This document shows positions 53,096-61,723 of a stretch of 64,000 nucleotides of DNA, piece after piece. The stretch covers positions 24,156 through 88,155 of the forward strand of contig CABURR010000002.1 in the NCBI GenBank assembly GCA_902493985.1, read 5' to 3'. The position numbers were made by a program, and so were the translations under genes. Position 1 is the stretch's first letter, and every line of letters begins with the position of its first letter. The DNA is from an uncultured Collinsella sp. GTDB lineage: Bacteria; Actinomycetota; Coriobacteriia; Coriobacteriales; Coriobacteriaceae. The notes beneath the pieces were generated by a model, which saw only the letters and a list, made by a program, of their open reading frames with translations, was not told the origin of the DNA and did no database searches.

Positions 53096-53710
53096 ATGAA
53101 ACTTGGATGCGTCATTATGGCATCGGGCGAGGGCAAGCGGTTTGGCTCTAACAAGATGCTTGCCGATATCTATGGCGAGCCGCTGATTGCCCGGACCATC
53201 GATTCGGTTCCCCGGGGCTTTGACGTCGTGGTTTCGACGCGTTGGCCCGGGGTCGCTCAGATTTGCGAGGACAAGCATTGCCCGTGCGTGCTGCACGATG
53301 GCGAGCTGCGTAGCGAAAGCGTTCGTGCGGGCCTTTCGTGGGGAGTCGAACGCAACTGGAAAGGTTGCCTCTTTTTGCCGGGCGACCAGCCGCTCGTGAG
53401 TTCGGATTCTTTTGAGGCTATGGTTCGTGCATTTGACGAGCGTGGCCGCAAACATCCGGTGCGTCTTGCGTGCAACGGTGAGCCTTCGAGCCCGGTGCTC
53501 TTTCCGGCGGAACTGTTCGATGCACTTATGTGTCTTGAGGGCAAGGACGGCGGGGGCTCGATTCTCAAAGGCCGTACCGACGTGGTGCTGGTCGAGGCGC
53601 GTGCCTACGAGCTGTGGGACGTCGATACCGTCAAGGGACAGCAACGCATAACGGAGCATATCGCGGCCTGCTCGTATTTTGATCGCGTGGCCAACTGTAT
53701 GAATCAATAA
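53096..53710 (+). CDS. ygfJ: Molybdenum cofactor cytidylyltransferase-like protein (MocA/YgfJ)
   Basis: Nucleotidyltransferase that attaches CMP to molybdopterin for hydroxylase-type enzymes. Seen: 204 aa from the ATG at 53096 (ggggagg upstream; frame open to 53042) with the loop MASGEGKRFGSNKML, GDQPLVSS and the C-terminal ELWDVDTVKGQQ. Here Glu replaces the usual Gly in the LAAGxGxRM motif, as seen in the YgfJ branch. Serves the selenium-dependent hydroxylase; 8 bp before the hydantoinase gene. Confidence 0.85.
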   Translation: MKLGCVIMASGEGKRFGSNKMLADIYGEPLIARTIDSVPRGFDVVVSTRWPGVAQICEDKHCPCVLHDGELRSESVRAGLSWGVERNWKGCLFLPGDQPLVSSDSFEAMVRAFDERGRKHPVRLACNGEPSSPVLFPAELFDALMCLEGKDGGGSILKGRTDVVLVEARAYELWDVDTVKGQQRITEHIAACSYFDRVANCMNQ

Positions 53711-53718
53711 GGAGCAAC

Positions 53719-55086
53719 ATGATCATCATCAAAAACGGCGCGCTCGTGACGCCCCAGGGGCTTCGCCGCGCCGATCTTGCCATGGATGGCGATAAGATTG
53801 TGCGGATCGCCGCGGCGATTGAGCCGGCCGAGGGCGATACCGTCGAGGATGCCGTGGGCTGTTGGGTGTTCCCCGGCTTTATCGACGGCCACACGCACAT
53901 GCAGTGCTGGACCGGCATGGATTGGACAGCCGATAGCTTTGAGACCGGCACGCGCGCGGCTGCCTGCGGCGGTACGACGACCATCGTGGACTACGCGACG
54001 GCCGATCGCGGCGTGACCATGCCCGATGCCCTTGCCGAGTGGCATCATCGCGCCGACGGCACCTGTACCGCCAACTACGCCTTTCATATGGCACTCGCCG
54101 AGTGGAATGAGCGCAACCGCGCCGATCTTTCGGCCATGCGCGAGGCGGGCGTATCGTCGTTTAAGACTTACTTTGCCTACGACCACCTGCGCTTGGACGA
54201 TGCCGAGACGCTCGAGGTGCTCGAGGAGCTCAAGCGCGTGGGCGGCATCCTGTGTGTGCATTGCGAGAACGGCACGCTCGTGAACGAGCTACAGAATCGC
54301 GTGTACGAGCAGGGGATTCATGGGCCCGAGGGACATGCGCTCAGCCGTCCGGACGTGTGCGAGGCCGAGGCCGTGAGTCGCCTGCTGTATCTGGCGCACT
54401 TGGCCGGGGACGCTCCGGTCAACGTGGTGCACCTTTCGACCAAGCTGGGGCTCGAGGCCATTCGCGCCGCCAAAGCGCGCGGGCAGAAGAACATCTATGT
54501 CGAGACATGCCCTCAGTATCTGATGCTCGACGACACCTGCTATCTGGAGCAGGGCGAGGACGGCTTTGCGGGCGCCAAGTACGTGATGAGCCCGCCGCTG
54601 CGCCATGCCGGTGACCGTGCCGCGCTGCGCGAGGCGCTTGTGGCCGGCGAGATCGATACTATTGCAACCGATCATTGCAGCTTTAACCTGCACGGGCAAA
54701 AGGACCGCGGGCGCGACGACTTCCGCGCGATTCCCAACGGCGGGCCCGGTGTGGAGCATCGCCCCGTCGCGATCGCTACGAGCTTTGAGGGACAGCTGGG
54801 TCCCGAGGATTTGTGCCGCTTGATGAGTGAGAACCCGGCGCGCGTCTTTGGCATGTATCCGCGCAAGGGCTGTCTTGCTGAGGGCTCCGATGCCGATGTG
54901 TGCGTGTGGGATCCGTGCGCACGTTGGACGATCAGCGCCGCGACACAGCATCAGGCCGTGGACTACACGCCGCTCGAGGGCTTTGAGGCGCATGGTCGCG
55001 CCAAGGCCGTGTTTGTGAACGGCGTGCTGGTGGCGCGCGATGGCGAGCCCACCGGAGCCCAACCCGGCCGCTACGTGCCCCGCTAG
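53719..55086 (+). CDS. hyuA: Dihydropyrimidinase/D-hydantoinase family amidohydrolase
   Basis: Zinc amidohydrolase opening a cyclic ureide ring (hydantoin, dihydropyrimidine or an imidazole/purine-derived ring). Seen: 455 aa with GFIDGHTHM (metal His pair) near residue 53, the Lys for carboxylation in SSFKTYFAYD, HCEN, VHLST and TIATDHCSF. Sits with ygfJ and yqeC, as hyuA does in the E. coli yge/yqe locus, so a purine ring-opening product is the probable substrate (inference). aggagc before the ATG. Confidence 0.9.
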   Translation: MIIIKNGALVTPQGLRRADLAMDGDKIVRIAAAIEPAEGDTVEDAVGCWVFPGFIDGHTHMQCWTGMDWTADSFETGTRAAACGGTTTIVDYATADRGVTMPDALAEWHHRADGTCTANYAFHMALAEWNERNRADLSAMREAGVSSFKTYFAYDHLRLDDAETLEVLEELKRVGGILCVHCENGTLVNELQNRVYEQGIHGPEGHALSRPDVCEAEAVSRLLYLAHLAGDAPVNVVHLSTKLGLEAIRAAKARGQKNIYVETCPQYLMLDDTCYLEQGEDGFAGAKYVMSPPLRHAGDRAALREALVAGEIDTIATDHCSFNLHGQKDRGRDDFRAIPNGGPGVEHRPVAIATSFEGQLGPEDLCRLMSENPARVFGMYPRKGCLAEGSDADVCVWDPCARWTISAATQHQAVDYTPLEGFEAHGRAKAVFVNGVLVARDGEPTGAQPGRYVPR

Positions 55087-55106
55087 CAGCAAAGATGCCG
55101 TGTCCC

Positions 55107-55185
55107 CTCCTCAGTTGCGGTGAAATACGGACTGTTTGCGGCCGTCGGGCGGCCAAACAGTCCGTATTTCACCGCAACTGAGGAG
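55107..55185. repeat. GCGGTGAAATACGG hairpin repeat, copy 1
   Basis: Perfect 31-bp inverted arms (55107-55137 and 55155-55185), arm sequence beginning CTCCTCAGTTGCGGTG, with a 17-nt loop containing a GGCC/GGCC-like mini-stem. Located between convergent hyuA and yqeC. A second copy with 25-bp arms and the same loop length is at 57898-57964. REP-like; may be a mRNA 3'-end structure or remnant of a small mobile palindrome. Confidence 0.85.
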
Positions 55186-55195
55186 ATGGGGCCGG

Positions 55196-55930
55196 CTACT
55201 TGAGGCTGCTGGCGACGACGGGACGGTCGAGAGCTGCCTCGAAGCGGTCGGCCATCGTGGGGTCGCTGAGCGTGTCGACTTGGTTGAGCATGACGCGTGC
55301 GGTGCTGAGTTTCGGCGCCTGCATCTCGGCATTGAGCACCATGGCGACGCGCTCGGGCGTGGCGATGTCAGTGAGCTCGCAGCCGCAACGCTCGCAAAAG
55401 AGCTCGGGGCGGTGGACGGCTTCGTTGATGGGCTTGCCGAACCCCGAGGCGCCGACGATCCAGACGATGTTGGCCGTGCCAGAGGGAATCACCGGCTCCC
55501 AGGCGGCGTGCGCCTTGAGCGGGAGCCGCTTGCTGCCGTCCGCCTCGGCCAGGACGTAGTCAAAGCGCTGCGCCAGCTGGTCGAGCGGCTCGGCAGGGGA
55601 GGAGAACTTGCCTGTCTGGGGGTCCAAGACACCTGTCTGGCAGATGCTTCCCCGCACAAGCCCCGCGCAGGCCTCGCAGGTGCAGCCTAGGGCGTGTGAG
55701 GCCCCCGGCTTCCAAGGCGCGGAGTCCAGGCGACGGCTCGACCCGTCCCATGGCACGCCGGCGACGGGAAACATATGCGTGGTGGTGCAGAGGAGCACGC
55801 GGCCGCCAGCGCGCATAAGCTCAAGGCCGAGCGTCTTTAGCAAGGTCGACTTGCCGCCACTGCCGATAATTGCGGTAATGCCCGGCTCGATCTTGAGCGC
55901 GGAGGCAAGGTTTCCGCTCGTCGTTTCCAT
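55196..55930 (-). CDS. yqeC: Selenium-dependent molybdenum hydroxylase accessory protein YqeC
   Basis: P-loop protein found with SelD and labile-selenium Mo hydroxylases; presumed role in selenium incorporation into the Mo cofactor. Seen: 244 aa with IIGSGGKSTLLKTLG (nucleotide loop) near residue 21, TTTHMFPV near residue 49, and the conserved VLAEADGSKRLPLKAH near residue 128. The Cys-rich insert CTCEACAGLV is distinctive. Divergent from yqeB, convergent with hyuA. Confidence 0.87.
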   Translation of the reverse strand: METTSGNLASALKIEPGITAIIGSGGKSTLLKTLGLELMRAGGRVLLCTTTHMFPVAGVPWDGSSRRLDSAPWKPGASHALGCTCEACAGLVRGSICQTGVLDPQTGKFSSPAEPLDQLAQRFDYVLAEADGSKRLPLKAHAAWEPVIPSGTANIVWIVGASGFGKPINEAVHRPELFCERCGCELTDIATPERVAMVLNAEMQAPKLSTARVMLNQVDTLSDPTMADRFEAALDRPVVASSLK

Positions 55931-56032
55931 CTGTTCACCGCCGTATAAAACTGTGATAATAAATAATCATCAGAGTAGCGGTCGAACCGCTTTTGCTCTG
56001 CTCAAACCGTAGCACAGGGAGGTGCCCCGGGA

Positions 56033-56827
56033 ATGCTCGTTTATGTTCGCGGCGCTGGCGATATCGCCACGGGCGTCGCCGCTCGCTTGGTGCGCGCCGG
56101 CGTGTCGGTCGTTATGGCCGATATCGCGGTTCCCACGTGCATCCGCCGCACAATCAGTTTTTGCGAGGCCATTCGCCTCGGCGAGATCCAGGTCGAGGGT
56201 ATTCGCGCTCGCTTGGCACAGACGCCGGCAGAGGCGCTTGCGATTACCGAGGCTGGAGATGTCGCCGTTGTGGTGGACCCCCAGGCCAAGATGCTCGATG
56301 AGCTTAAACCCGCTGCCGTGGTCGACGCGATTCTGGCCAAGCGCAACCTGGGTACCACGCGCGACATGGCGCCTGCCGTCATCGCCGTGGGGCCGGGCTT
56401 TACCGCGCCGGTTGACTGCGACGCCGTGGTCGAGACCATGCGCGGGCATTTTCTCGGCCGTGTCATTACCCAAGGTTCGCCCCAGCCCAATACGGGCGTG
56501 CCGGGCATTATCGCCGGCTATGGCAAGGAGCGTGTTATCCACAGCCCCGCCGCCGGCGTGTTTCGGTCCGATTGCGCAATCGGCGACATCGTGAGCGCCG
56601 GAGACGTGATTGGCTACGCGGGCGATACACCCATGTGCACGCAGATCGATGGCTGTCTGCGCGGGCTTTTGGCGAACGGCGTGCAGGTGACTGAGGGCTT
56701 TAAGTGCGCCGACGTCGACCCGCGCGGCGATGCCAGCTATATCAACTATATTTCGGACAAGGCGACGTCGGTCGGCGGCGGTGTACTCGAGGCGCTCGCC
56801 ATGCTCACCGGTGTATTCCAGGGATAG
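56033..56827 (+). CDS. yqeB: Selenium-dependent molybdenum hydroxylase accessory protein YqeB
   Basis: Maturation protein of the selenium-dependent Mo hydroxylase system. Seen: 264 aa with a Rossmann-like N-terminus (YVRGAGDIATGVAARLVRAG), the TCIRRTISFCEAI segment with a conserved Cys, and VVDPQAKMLDELKPAAVVDA. Family members share this layout; biochemical role unknown. Ends 9 bp before an xdhC-type gene, so the two are one operon with yqeC read from the opposite strand. Confidence 0.87.
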   Translation: MLVYVRGAGDIATGVAARLVRAGVSVVMADIAVPTCIRRTISFCEAIRLGEIQVEGIRARLAQTPAEALAITEAGDVAVVVDPQAKMLDELKPAAVVDAILAKRNLGTTRDMAPAVIAVGPGFTAPVDCDAVVETMRGHFLGRVITQGSPQPNTGVPGIIAGYGKERVIHSPAAGVFRSDCAIGDIVSAGDVIGYAGDTPMCTQIDGCLRGLLANGVQVTEGFKCADVDPRGDASYINYISDKATSVGGGVLEALAMLTGVFQG

Positions 56828-56836
56828 GAAATTGCA

Positions 56837-57880
56837 ATGGAAAAGCTCGATGTGGTGAATGCCGCGCTTGGCGCTCTGAAGGCTGGTAAGACGTGCGAGC
56901 TGGTGGTAGTTGCCGGCACGGCAGGATCATCGCCGCGCGGCGTGGGCGCCTGGATGGCCGTCTTTGCCGATGGCAGCCAAGCGGGCACCATCGGCGGCGG
57001 CAAGATTGAGCTCTTTGCGCTGGATGAGGCGCGCGAGCTCCTGAGCGCGGGACAGTCGCGTCTGGTCCGCTACACCATGGGCGGCGAGAACTCCGATACC
57101 GGCATGATCTGCGGCGGAGCCATCTGCCTGTGCTACCTGCATCTGGATGCGACTCAGGCACCGTTGTTCCAGGAAATTGCCGACGTCTTGGCCTATCGGC
57201 GCATCGGCGACTTCGTCATCGACTTTGAGCCGTTTATCGCGAGCGCGCTCGAGGGCGATGTGGCCGAGTACCATGGCGAGGAATCGCGCCGCACCATTGC
57301 GGGCTGCCCCGGGCTTTCGCTGGTGGAGGAGGGGAGTAGGGTCACCTACACCAACGCGGCCTCCGAGATTCCCGCGGCGCACATCGAGACGCTCTGCCCC
57401 GAGGGCCTGACCTACATCTTTGGCTGCGGACACGTGGGCGCCGCGACGGCGCGGGTGCTCACGGCGGCGGGCTTTGCCGTCGTGGCTTGCGACGACCGCC
57501 CCGGCACGCTGACGCCCGAATGGATGCCCGGTGTCTACGATCGTCGCTTGGTCGATTACAAGAACCTGAGCAAGCAGTGCCCCATCGGCCCGCGCGACCT
57601 GGTGGTCGTCGCCACGGCGGGTCACAAGTCCGATATCGACGTGGTGATTCAGGCTATGCGCGCCAAACCCGCCTATCTGGGCTGCTTGGGCTCGCGTCGC
57701 AAGACGGCCTTTGTGCGCGCCCGCCTGGAGCAGGAGGGCTTTACGCAGGAGCAGATTGACGGACTGCACCTGCCGATCGGCGTTGCCATTCAGGCCGAGG
57801 ACCCCGAGGAGATCGCCATCTCCATCGCCGCCGAGATGATCCACCTGCGCCGCACCAAACTCGTCCCCCGCAAGCGCTAA
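56837..57880 (+). CDS. xdhC: XdhC/CoxI-family molybdenum cofactor insertion/sulfuration protein
   Basis: Binds the Mo cofactor and helps sulfuration and insertion into the hydroxylase. Seen: 347 aa with AGTAGSSPRGVGAWMAVF near residue 29, the glycine-rich GTIGGGKIE, and a C-terminal Rossmann-like domain TYIFGCGHVGAATARVLTAA with ACDDRPG. Full length for the family. In this locus it may have a selenium-specific role together with yqeB and yqeC. Followed by a REP-like hairpin. Confidence 0.9.
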   Translation: MEKLDVVNAALGALKAGKTCELVVVAGTAGSSPRGVGAWMAVFADGSQAGTIGGGKIELFALDEARELLSAGQSRLVRYTMGGENSDTGMICGGAICLCYLHLDATQAPLFQEIADVLAYRRIGDFVIDFEPFIASALEGDVAEYHGEESRRTIAGCPGLSLVEEGSRVTYTNAASEIPAAHIETLCPEGLTYIFGCGHVGAATARVLTAAGFAVVACDDRPGTLTPEWMPGVYDRRLVDYKNLSKQCPIGPRDLVVVATAGHKSDIDVVIQAMRAKPAYLGCLGSRRKTAFVRARLEQEGFTQEQIDGLHLPIGVAIQAEDPEEIAISIAAEMIHLRRTKLVPRKR

Positions 57881-57897
57881 TCTCATCCCCATCAATA

Positions 57898-57964
57898 AGT
57901 TGCGGTGAAATACGGATTGTTTAAGCCTGTTAGGCCGCCAAACAGTCCCTATTTCACCGCAACT
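57898..57964. repeat. GCGGTGAAATACGG hairpin repeat, copy 2
   Basis: Arms 57898-57922 (AGTTGCGGTGAAATACGG...) and 57940-57964 are complementary at 23 of 25 positions around a 17-nt loop that resembles the loop of copy 1 (both contain GGC.GCC). Lies 18 bp after the xdhC-type gene. A run of T follows (ctttttgg), so it may also terminate transcription before the rplE promoter. Confidence 0.82.
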
Positions 57965-58025
57965 GCTTTTTGGGATCCATTTGTGCGGGGGAGTTGTGGA
58001 GTTGTGCAGGCAGACGAGGTTTTTC

Positions 58026-58054
58026 TGGAAATACGCTCCCGATGCGCGTATAGT
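58026..58054 (+). promoter_or_regulatory. Promoter-like element before rplE, related to those of rplC and rplB
   Basis: TGGAAATACGC followed by GCGTATAGT, with a -10-type TATAGT at 58049-58054. The order TGGA, ACGC, GTATA matches the rplC and rplB elements, with one extra base between ACGC and GTATA and two more between TGGA and ACGC. This would let rplE be transcribed independently of rplX. The rest of the 227-bp leader to rplE shows no clear structure. Confidence 0.5.
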
Positions 58055-58191
58055 ACCGATTGTTTTGTCGGCTCCTGCTGCGTCGAGTCCAAACCGCGAA
58101 ATGCCATGAGCGGCGCGGATGCAGCCAGGAGGCACGAGGACAACCCATCGTGGCCACGCCCCGTGCTTAAAACCCCAAGAAGGAGTGAACA

Positions 58192-58749
58192 ATGGCAGAA
58201 GAGAAGTATGTGCCGCGTCTGAAGACCAAGTACAACAACGAGGTCAAGCAGCAGCTTCAGGACAAGTTCCAGTACGAGAACGTCATGATGATCCCCAAGT
58301 TTGAGAAGATCGTCGTGAACATGGGTGTCGGCGAGGCCGCTACCGATTCCAAGGCCATCGACGGTGCCGTGCGCGACCTGCGCGCCATCACCGGCCAGCA
58401 GCCGATGATCACCCGTGCCCGCAAGTCCATCGCTACCTTCCGCCTGCGCGCTGGTATGCCGATCGGCTGCAAGGTTACCCTGCGTGGCGACCGTATGTGG
58501 GAGTTCTTCGATCGTCTGACCTCCGTCGCGATCCCCCGTATCCGCGACTTCCGCGGCATCTCCGCCAAGAGCTTCGACGGCCGTGGTAACTTCTCCATGG
58601 GCGTCACCGAGCAGCTCATCTTCCCCGAGATCGACTTCGATTCCGTCGATCACCAGCGTGGTATGGACATCACTTTCGTGACCACCGCCAACACCGATGA
58701 GGAGGCCAAGGCCCTTCTGGACGCCTTCGGTTTCCCGTTCAAGAAATAG
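58192..58749 (+). CDS. rplE: 50S ribosomal protein L5
   Basis: Binds 5S rRNA and contacts the P-site tRNA. Seen: 185 aa with [47 protein letters not shown] and [11 protein letters not shown]. agaaggag before the ATG. It follows rplX in nearly all bacteria but here is 38.6 kb away with its own promoter region. Confidence 0.97.
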   Translation: MAEEKYVPRLKTKYNNEVKQQLQDKFQYENVMMIPKFEKIVVNMGVGEAATDSKAIDGAVRDLRAITGQQPMITRARKSIATFRLRAGMPIGCKVTLRGDRMWEFFDRLTSVAIPRIRDFRGISAKSFDGRGNFSMGVTEQLIFPEIDFDSVDHQRGMDITFVTTANTDEEAKALLDAFGFPFKK

Positions 58750-58764
58750 GTTCACCTGCCCTAT

Positions 58765-58794
58765 AAGCGCCGTTCCCACAAGGGGACGGCGCTT
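58765..58794 (+). promoter_or_regulatory. Hairpin between rplE and rpsN
   Basis: AAGCGCCGT (58765-58773) with ACGGCGCTT (58786-58794) plus TCCC/GGGG. No T-run follows; probably a regulatory or mRNA-processing hairpin inside the operon. Confidence 0.45.
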
Positions 58795-58828
58795 GGGGCG
58801 AACAATACTCTATGTGAGGAGGATATAA

Positions 58829-59014
58829 GTGGCTAAGACATCGATGATCGTCAAGTGCAATCGCAAGCAGAAGTTCTCTACTCGTGAGTACACGCGCTGC
58901 CAGCGCTGCGGCCGTCCGCACTCTGTGTACCGCAAGTTCGGCCTGTGCCGTGTCTGCTTCCGTGAGCTTGCACTCAAGGGCGAGCTTCCCGGCGTTAAGA
59001 AGGCCAGCTGGTAA
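58829..59014 (+). CDS. rpsN: 30S ribosomal protein S14, zinc-binding type (RpsN type Z)
   Basis: Small-subunit head protein. Seen: 61 aa, GTG start with gaggaggat upstream, and two CxxC pairs ([12 protein letters not shown] and [10 protein letters not shown]) that bind zinc. The short length confirms the zinc (C+) form rather than the 100-aa zinc-free form. Confidence 0.96.
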   Translation: MAKTSMIVKCNRKQKFSTREYTRCQRCGRPHSVYRKFGLCRVCFRELALKGELPGVKKASW

Positions 59015-59133
59015 GTCACTACCAGCGTTTCAAGCATCCGTTTGGAACAGGGAAAACGCGCTAGTTAGGCTTTGCCGTTAAGGGCGGCGAAGAACCAAGA
59101 GCACGTGTTCATCAAGAACGAAGGAGAATCTGT

Positions 59134-59532
59134 ATGAACCTTACAGACCCGATCGCAGATATGCTTACGCGCATCCGTAACGCTAACTCTGTGAACAAGG
59201 CCACGGTCTCCATGCCGAGCAGCAAGAAGCTCGTCGAGATCGCTCGTGTTCTGCACGAGGAGGGCTACATCGAGGGCTACGATGTCGAGGACACCGTTCC
59301 CCAGAAGACTCTGCACATCACGCTTAAGTATGGTCCCAAGAAGGCTAAGGTCATCAACGGCATCCGCCGCATTTCCAAGCCGGGCCTGCGTAAGTACACC
59401 GGCGTTGCCGACATGCCCCGCGTCCGCGGTGGCCTTGGTACCGCCATTATTTCCACCAGCCATGGCGTCATGACCGACCGCGATGCTCGCAAGCACAACG
59501 TCGGCGGCGAGATCATCGCTTACGTCTGGTAA
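59134..59532 (+). CDS. rpsH: 30S ribosomal protein S8
   Basis: 16S rRNA-binding protein and, in E. coli, translational repressor of the spc operon. Seen: 132 aa with [32 protein letters not shown] and the C-terminal [23 protein letters not shown] small hairpin (GCCG/CGGC at about 59075-59090) lies in the gap to rpsN. Confidence 0.97.
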   Translation: MNLTDPIADMLTRIRNANSVNKATVSMPSSKKLVEIARVLHEEGYIEGYDVEDTVPQKTLHITLKYGPKKAKVINGIRRISKPGLRKYTGVADMPRVRGGLGTAIISTSHGVMTDRDARKHNVGGEIIAYVW

Positions 59533-59565
59533 TTCGCTCGGTAGGTAGAAGGAAAGGAGATCACC

Positions 59566-60102
59566 GTGTCTCGTATCGGTAATAAGCCTGTCCAGATTCC
59601 CGCCGGAGTCGAAGTGGCAGTCAACGGCAACAACGTTGTCGTCAAGGGCCCCAAGGGCCAGCTCGAGCTCGATGTCTTTGAGAAGCTCGCTATCAACGTC
59701 GAGGACAACGTCCTCACCGTTTCCCGTCCCGACGACGAGCGTGAGACCCGTGCCCGCCACGGCCTCACCCGCGCCCTCATCCACAACATGGTTGTTGGCG
59801 TTTCCGAGGGCTTCGAGAAGAAGCTCGAGCTCGCCGGCGTCGGTTACCGCGTGCAGCAGAAGGGCAAGAACCTCGAGTTCTCCCTGGGCTTCTCGCACCC
59901 CGTGATCGTCGAGGCTCCCGAGGGCATCACCTTCGAGGTTCCCGACAACACCCACGTGAACGTCAAGGGTATCAACAAGCAGCAGGTCGGTCAGATCGCC
60001 GCTGAGATCCGCGGTCATCGTCCTCCCGAGCCTTACAAGGGCAAGGGTATCCACTATGTTGGCGAGCACATCCGCCGCAAGCTGGGTAAGGCCGCCAAGT
60101 AG
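59566..60102 (+). CDS. rplF: 50S ribosomal protein L6
   Basis: Large-subunit protein near the sarcin-ricin loop. Seen: 178 aa from a GTG with aaaggag upstream; [47 protein letters not shown] and the C-terminal [15 protein letters not shown]. All standard for L6. Confidence 0.97.
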   Translation: MSRIGNKPVQIPAGVEVAVNGNNVVVKGPKGQLELDVFEKLAINVEDNVLTVSRPDDERETRARHGLTRALIHNMVVGVSEGFEKKLELAGVGYRVQQKGKNLEFSLGFSHPVIVEAPEGITFEVPDNTHVNVKGINKQQVGQIAAEIRGHRPPEPYKGKGIHYVGEHIRRKLGKAAK

Positions 60103-60127
60103 TCGTAACCGACTCACTCGCATAAGA

Positions 60128-60149
60128 CCAGCACCCCGTCAGGTGCTGG
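60128..60149 (+). promoter_or_regulatory. Hairpin between rplF and rplR
   Basis: Perfect stem CCAGCACC/GGTGCTGG with a 6-nt loop in a 75-bp gap. Could be a processing or attenuation hairpin; a short T-run (ctttttag) follows 12 bp later. Confidence 0.4.
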
Positions 60150-60177
60150 CAAGATCAACCTTTTTAGGAGTTTACGT

Positions 60178-60546
60178 ATGAACAAGCATAAGGCGAAGCT
60201 GGAAGGCCTCAAGCGTCGTCAGCGTCGTGTTCGCGGCAAGGTCTCGGGTACCTCCGAGCGTCCGCGTCTTCGCGTGACCCGTACTAACGCCAACATCTAT
60301 GCCCAGATCATCGACGACAGCAAGGGCTCCAGCCTGACGCTCGTCTCTGCCTCGACCCTCGAGGCCGAGTTCAAGGGCACCCACACCTCGAACAAGGAGG
60401 CTGCGGAGAAGGTCGGTCAGCTCGTTGGCAAGCGCGCCATCGAGGCCGGCATCACCAAGGTCGCCTTCGATCGCGGTGGCCGTATCTACCATGGCCGCGT
60501 CAAGGCCCTCGCCGACGGTGCTCGTGCCGCCGGTCTCGAGTTCTAG
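60178..60546 (+). CDS. rplR: 50S ribosomal protein L18
   Basis: 5S rRNA-binding protein. Seen: 122 aa with [33 protein letters not shown] and [20 protein letters not shown]. taggag before the ATG. In the usual spc position between rplF and rpsE. Confidence 0.97.
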   Translation: MNKHKAKLEGLKRRQRRVRGKVSGTSERPRLRVTRTNANIYAQIIDDSKGSSLTLVSASTLEAEFKGTHTSNKEAAEKVGQLVGKRAIEAGITKVAFDRGGRIYHGRVKALADGARAAGLEF

Positions 60547-60560
60547 GAGGTATGTAGCAC

Positions 60561-61085
60561 ATGGCTCGTAATCAGAAGCAGCAGCGCGAGGCCTCCGAGT
60601 TCGAGGAGCGCGTCGTTTACATCAACCGCGTGTCGAAGACCGTCAAGGGTGGTCGTCGCATGAGCCTCGTCGCTCTCGTCGTCGTTGGCGACGGCAAGGG
60701 CAACGTCGGCGTTGGCATGGGCAAGTCCGCTGAGGTGCCCATGGCCATCTCCAAGGCATCTCTCGATGCCAAGAAGAACATGTTCCACGTGCCGGTGACC
60801 GAGCAGGGCACCATCCCGCACGAGGTTCTCGGCCACTTTGGTGCCGGCCGCATCATCATCAAGCCCGCTGTCGAGGGTACCGGCGTTATCGCCGGCGGCG
60901 CTGTGCGTCCCCTCTTTGAGCTTGCTGGCATCAAGAACGTCCTGTCCAAGTCCCTCGGTACCGACAACGGCCTCAACATCATCAAGGCTGCCGTCGAGGG
61001 CCTCAAGGAGCTCTCCAGCCCTGAGGACGTCGCGGCTCGCCGTGGCCTGACGGTCTCCGAGATGTTCGTCGGTAAGGAGAACTAA
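60561..61085 (+). CDS. rpsE: 30S ribosomal protein S5
   Basis: Small-subunit fidelity protein. Seen: 174 aa with the N-terminal dsRBD-like fold ([32 protein letters not shown] segment reading [15 protein letters not shown]), then [10 protein letters not shown] and [19 protein letters not shown]. aggagg upstream. 2 bp before rpmD. Confidence 0.97.
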   Translation: MARNQKQQREASEFEERVVYINRVSKTVKGGRRMSLVALVVVGDGKGNVGVGMGKSAEVPMAISKASLDAKKNMFHVPVTEQGTIPHEVLGHFGAGRIIIKPAVEGTGVIAGGAVRPLFELAGIKNVLSKSLGTDNGLNIIKAAVEGLKELSSPEDVAARRGLTVSEMFVGKEN

Positions 61086-61087
61086 GC

Positions 61088-61270
61088 ATGGCTGACACCA
61101 TCAAGATCAAGCAGGTCCGCAGCACCAACGGTTGCAAGCAGGACCAGGTCCGTACTGTCCGTGCCCTCGGTCTCCACAGGATCCGCGAGGTTCGCGAGAT
61201 TGCTGACAACGAGTCCGTCCGCGGCATGATCTTCAAGGTCAAGCACCTTGTCGAGATTGTAGAGGAGTAG
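61088..61270 (+). CDS. rpmD: 50S ribosomal protein L30
   Basis: Small large-subunit protein. Seen: 60 aa with IKIKQVRSTNGCKQDQVRTV, ALGLHRIREV and VRGMIFKVKHLVEIVEE. Normal length. Directly between rpsE and rplO. Confidence 0.96.
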   Translation: MADTIKIKQVRSTNGCKQDQVRTVRALGLHRIREVREIADNESVRGMIFKVKHLVEIVEE

Positions 61271-61273
61271 CAA

Positions 61274-61723
61274 ATGCAGCTTCACGATCTTACTCCCGCG
61301 CCCGGTTCCACCAAGAACCGCAAGCGCGTCGGCCGTGGCAATTCTTCGGGTCACGGCACCACTTCTGGCCGCGGTCAGAAGGGCCAGGGTTCCCGCTCTG
61401 GCGGCACCAAGGGTGCCGGCTTCGAGGGTGGCCAGACTCCGCTGGCTATGCGCCTGCCCAAGCTTCCGGGCTTCCGCAACCCCCGTCGTATCGAGTACAC
61501 CGCTGTTAACGTTGAGCGTCTCGAGCGTAAGTTCGAGGACGGCGCTGTGATCGACGGTGCCGCTCTTAAGGCCGCTCGCATCACCAAGAGCGAGTTCGAG
61601 CCCGTCAAGGTGCTCGGCAATGGTGAGCTCACCAAGAAGTTCACGGTCAAGGTCGACAAGGTCAGCGCTTCTGCGCAGGCCAAGATCGAGGCCGCCGGCG
61701 GAAAGGTCGAGCTGCCGTGCTAA
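61274..61723 (+). CDS. rplO: 50S ribosomal protein L15
   Basis: Large-subunit assembly protein. Seen: 149 aa with [40 protein letters not shown] and the C-terminal [16 protein letters not shown] end (reading [11 protein letters not shown]). Its 3' end overlaps secY by 7 bp. Confidence 0.97.
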   Translation: MQLHDLTPAPGSTKNRKRVGRGNSSGHGTTSGRGQKGQGSRSGGTKGAGFEGGQTPLAMRLPKLPGFRNPRRIEYTAVNVERLERKFEDGAVIDGAALKAARITKSEFEPVKVLGNGELTKKFTVKVDKVSASAQAKIEAAGGKVELPC

